Program-made: the position numbers and the translations under genes | The notes under the pieces: model-generated | What the model was told of the DNA's origin: nothing | The model's input: only the letters and a program-made list of their open reading frames with translations | The model's database searches: none | NCBI RefSeq assembly: GCF_002135345.1 | Contig: NZ_NEGI01000001.1 | Location: 124,001 to 188,000 of the forward strand | Origin: Acinetobacter sp. ANC 4648 | GTDB taxonomy: Bacteria > Pseudomonadota > Gammaproteobacteria > Pseudomonadales > Moraxellaceae | DNA length: 64,000 bases | Direction of reading: 5' to 3' | Shown here: one piece after another, positions 61,505 through 64,000 of the stretch | Numbering within the stretch: position 1 is the first letter of the stretch | Layout of the letters: each line of letters starts with the position of its first letter

Positions 61505-63952
61505 ATGAAAAATTGGATCGATCCTGAAGCCAAAGCGGAAGCTGAACGTTACGATAATCCTATTCCGAGTCGTACTCTTATTTTAGAGACGATCGAACAA
61601 CAGAAAACACCACTCTCCCATGCAGACTTAGTGGAACACTTCAACATTGCAGATGAAAGAAGTATAGAAGCACTGAGTCATCGTTTAAGTGCCATGGTAC
61701 GTGATGGCCAGCTGATGAAAGATGGATTTAAATTCCAGCTGATGGCAGACCAACCGACGGTAGATGCAACGGTATATGTCAACAACAAAGGTATGGGTGT
61801 TGCCAGTTTAGATGGCAAAAAAGATGAAATGCTATTACCAGAACGTGAATTACGCCAAGTCTTTCATGGTGACCGCATTAAAGTCAGCCAGACTTCTGTT
61901 GACCGTAAAGGTAAAGCTTGGGGCTTTATTCACGAAATTACACAACGACGTGTGAAACAACTGATTGGTAAACTTGCAATTCATGACGGTGAATACTTCG
62001 TTCAACCGAGTCATCCAAATGCACACCAACCGATTACCTTAGAAAAAGAACTAATTGAACATGCGAAAGCTAATATTGGCGATGCATTGCGTGTTGAAAT
62101 AGATGATTATCCAACACGTGAAGAATTTGCGACAGGTCATATTATTCAATCGATGGCGGACAAAGCCGATACCGAAATCATTATTCCACAAACAATTTTG
62201 GAATATGGTTTGCCGTATGAATTTCCTGAAGAAGTCATTAAAGAAGCTGAAAGCTTTAAAGAACCAAATGCACAAGACCGTGAAGGTCGTATTGACCTGC
62301 GTGATTTAGCTCTTGTCACGATTGATGGCGAAGATGCACGTGACTTTGATGATGCTGTATATGCAGAGAAACGCGCTGGTGGGGGTTATCGTGTAGTTGT
62401 CGCTATTGCCGATGTTAGCCATTATGTTCGGGTCGGTAAACCATTGGATGATGAAGCCCAAGAACGTGGTACCTCTGTGTACTTCCCGCACTTTGTATTA
62501 CCAATGCTGCCAGAAGCATTATCTAATGGATTATGTTCTTTAAATCCGCATGTCGATCGTTTATGTATGGTCTGTGATTTGACCTTATCTCGTGCAGGAA
62601 AAGTAACAGGATTCCAGTTCTATCCATCCGTGATGCATTCCAAAGCACGTCTAACTTATACACAAGTGGCGAACTATTTTGAAGGTGATAGTACCGCTAT
62701 CCCTGAAGATCGTGATGTGCGTAAATCGTTAAATACACTGTTCCAACTTTATCAAACATTAAAAGGTTTACGTGCCGAACGCCATGCAATGGAATTCGAA
62801 ACTGTTGAAACCTACATGACCTTTGATGAATTAGGTGGAATTAAAGAAATTTTACCGCGTACACGTAATGAAGCACATAAGTTAATTGAAGAATGCATGT
62901 TACTGGCGAACGTTGCTGCTGCGGAATATGCATTGGAACATGAAATTCCAATGCTCTACCGTGTACATGAGCCACCTGAATTTGCACGGATTCAAAAAGT
63001 ACGTGAATTCGTAAAATTATTAGGTTTACCATTCCCAGAACAGCCAACCCAACAAGATTATCAACGTGTGATTGCTGCGACCAAAGATCGTATCGATGCA
63101 CCGAGTATTCATGCGGTATTGTTACGTTCAATGATGCAAGCCTATTACGGCGCAAATAATGCAGGCCATTTTGGTTTAGCTTATGAAGCTTATACTCACT
63201 TTACCTCACCAATTCGTCGTTATCCAGACTTGCTATTGCATCGTGCAATTAAGGCACATTTAAAACAAAAGCCTTATCCGCTTTCAGGTGCAGCTTTAGA
63301 CAATGCTGGCGAGCATTTCTCACAAACTGAACGTCGTGCAGATGAAGCGTCTCGCTCTGTTACCACGTGGTTGAAATGCCACTATATGCAACAGCATTTG
63401 GGTGAAGAGTTCGTTGGTGTGATTAGTGCAACGGCTGAATTTGGTCTATTCGTAACGCTCAAAGACTTATATGTTGATGGCATGGTTCACGTCAGCCAAT
63501 TAGGCGATGATTATTTTGTTTATGATCAAGCCAGCCAAAGTTTGGTGGGTCAAAATCGTGGTCAGATCTTTAGTCTTGGCGATGAAGTGAAGATTAAAGT
63601 TGCTGCAGTGAACCTTGGTGATCGTAAGATTGACTTTGCATTGATCCAGCAGTTAACACATGCTGGTCGTGCTATTCGTAGTCGTGCACCTCGTGTAGCA
63701 AAATCGACAGCAAAAGAAGATGTTTTTTCACAATCAACTCCTTCAAAAACTAGAGCTGCTAAACCGGTATTATCTAATGTCAGTGAAAGTGGTGAAAAGC
63801 CAATTCGTAAAAAGAAAACATCAGATAAGCCGAGTTCTGCACCGAAAAAACCAAATAAAAAATCTTCGGCTAAATCTGATACGAAAGTGAAAGATAAAGA
63901 GAAGAAAAAAGTGAAAAAGAAAAAAGCTAATGCGAAAGCAAAGTCTGAATAA
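61505..63952 (+). CDS. rnr: Ribonuclease R
   Basis: Processive 3'-5' exoribonuclease that degrades structured RNA, 815 residues. N-terminal winged helix (about 25-80), cold-shock domains, RNB catalytic domain with DGEDARDFDDAVYAEK (metal-binding aspartates) and HFTSPIRRYPDLLLHR, S1 domain (LGEEFVGVISATAEFGLFVT), and a Lys-rich tail (about 735-815) as in gammaproteobacterial RNase R. It is a single gene here, divergent from the tRNA cluster. Confidence 0.97.
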   Translation: MKNWIDPEAKAEAERYDNPIPSRTLILETIEQQKTPLSHADLVEHFNIADERSIEALSHRLSAMVRDGQLMKDGFKFQLMADQPTVDATVYVNNKGMGVASLDGKKDEMLLPERELRQVFHGDRIKVSQTSVDRKGKAWGFIHEITQRRVKQLIGKLAIHDGEYFVQPSHPNAHQPITLEKELIEHAKANIGDALRVEIDDYPTREEFATGHIIQSMADKADTEIIIPQTILEYGLPYEFPEEVIKEAESFKEPNAQDREGRIDLRDLALVTIDGEDARDFDDAVYAEKRAGGGYRVVVAIADVSHYVRVGKPLDDEAQERGTSVYFPHFVLPMLPEALSNGLCSLNPHVDRLCMVCDLTLSRAGKVTGFQFYPSVMHSKARLTYTQVANYFEGDSTAIPEDRDVRKSLNTLFQLYQTLKGLRAERHAMEFETVETYMTFDELGGIKEILPRTRNEAHKLIEECMLLANVAAAEYALEHEIPMLYRVHEPPEFARIQKVREFVKLLGLPFPEQPTQQDYQRVIAATKDRIDAPSIHAVLLRSMMQAYYGANNAGHFGLAYEAYTHFTSPIRRYPDLLLHRAIKAHLKQKPYPLSGAALDNAGEHFSQTERRADEASRSVTTWLKCHYMQQHLGEEFVGVISATAEFGLFVTLKDLYVDGMVHVSQLGDDYFVYDQASQSLVGQNRGQIFSLGDEVKIKVAAVNLGDRKIDFALIQQLTHAGRAIRSRAPRVAKSTAKEDVFSQSTPSKTRAAKPVLSNVSESGEKPIRKKKTSDKPSSAPKKPNKKSSAKSDTKVKDKEKKKVKKKKANAKAKSE

Positions 63953-63965
63953 AACCACTAAAGAT

Positions 63966-63988
63966 GAGAGAGCTTAGGCTCTCTTTTC
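63966..63988 (+). terminator. Terminator of rnr
   Basis: AGAGAGC-TTAG-GCTCTCT hairpin followed by TTT, about 15 bases past the stop. Confidence 0.85.
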
Positions 63989-64000
63989 TATACCTGATAT

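Overview
This is a low-GC gammaproteobacterial chromosome segment that reads as Acinetobacter (Moraxellaceae). The basis is the ndk-rlmN-pilF-rodZ-ispG-hisS order, the Csu-like archaic chaperone-usher fimbrial genes, small genus-typical proteins such as a DUF2789 protein and an RNase T2-like secreted protein, and the overall sequence style. The assignment comes from recognition, not from a database search. Most of the window is core housekeeping DNA; no insertion sequence, prophage, integrase or CRISPR array was seen.

Layout. 1-5.9 kb (minus): hisS (cut by the window edge), ispG, rodZ-like gene, pilF, rlmN, ndk, iscX. 6.0-12.2 kb (minus): a PAP2 phosphatase, a GT4 glycosyltransferase, then a compact four-gene archaic fimbrial operon (pilin, chaperone, usher, one-domain terminal subunit). 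A perfect CRP-type palindrome lies upstream of the operon, which is followed by about 0.7 kb of very AT-rich non-coding DNA. 12.9-16.3 kb (minus): ilvC and ilvI-ilvN for branched-chain amino acids. 16.9-26.6 kb (plus): DUF4124 protein, leuS, lptE, holA, and a complete MacA-MacB-outer-membrane-factor efflux operon. 26.7-37.5 kb (minus): RRM protein, UvrD/Rep-type helicase, glycerate kinase, HdeD-like protein, a membrane-anchored metzincin-like peptidase, a Nudix hydrolase, topA, and two uncharacterised proteins. 37.7-46.9 kb: slyX/uup divergent pair, acyltransferase 3, LpxL/LpxM-type acyltransferase, DUF2789, mdh, a catalytically degenerate RNase T2-like protein, and a lytic transglycosylase. 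47.1-53.7 kb: miaB-phoH-ybeY (plus), a TonB-like protein (minus), two conserved unknowns and xpt. 53.8-64 kb: a decayed tesB pseudogene, a glycine-zipper/zinc-ribbon protein, wrbA, a YihY protein, a DUF389 protein, a fumarylacetoacetase-family gene, a tRNA cluster (Ser-GCT and three identical Arg-ACG), and rnr.

How genes work together. The fimbrial operon encodes a complete but minimal pilus assembly line, with a strong hairpin after the pilin gene that could favour pilin over machinery. ilvI/ilvN/ilvC carry out the first two common steps of valine/isoleucine synthesis. macA-macB-OMF forms one tripartite pump. miaB-phoH-ybeY is a conserved RNA-metabolism cluster. Several starts were moved from the longest open frame to an internal ATG with a better ribosome-binding site; pilF, the GT4 gene, ilvI, phoH and ybeY appear to use TTG, and xpt uses GTG.

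The most interesting points are the minimal fimbrial operon with an unusual cysteine pattern and its regulatory DNA, the multiply broken tesB, the RNase T2-like protein lacking both catalytic histidines, the metzincin-like peptidase, an unrecognised two-domain protein at 36.5-37.5 kb, and an inverted pair of perfect DnaA boxes. I did not find strong evidence for a wholly new multi-gene system.
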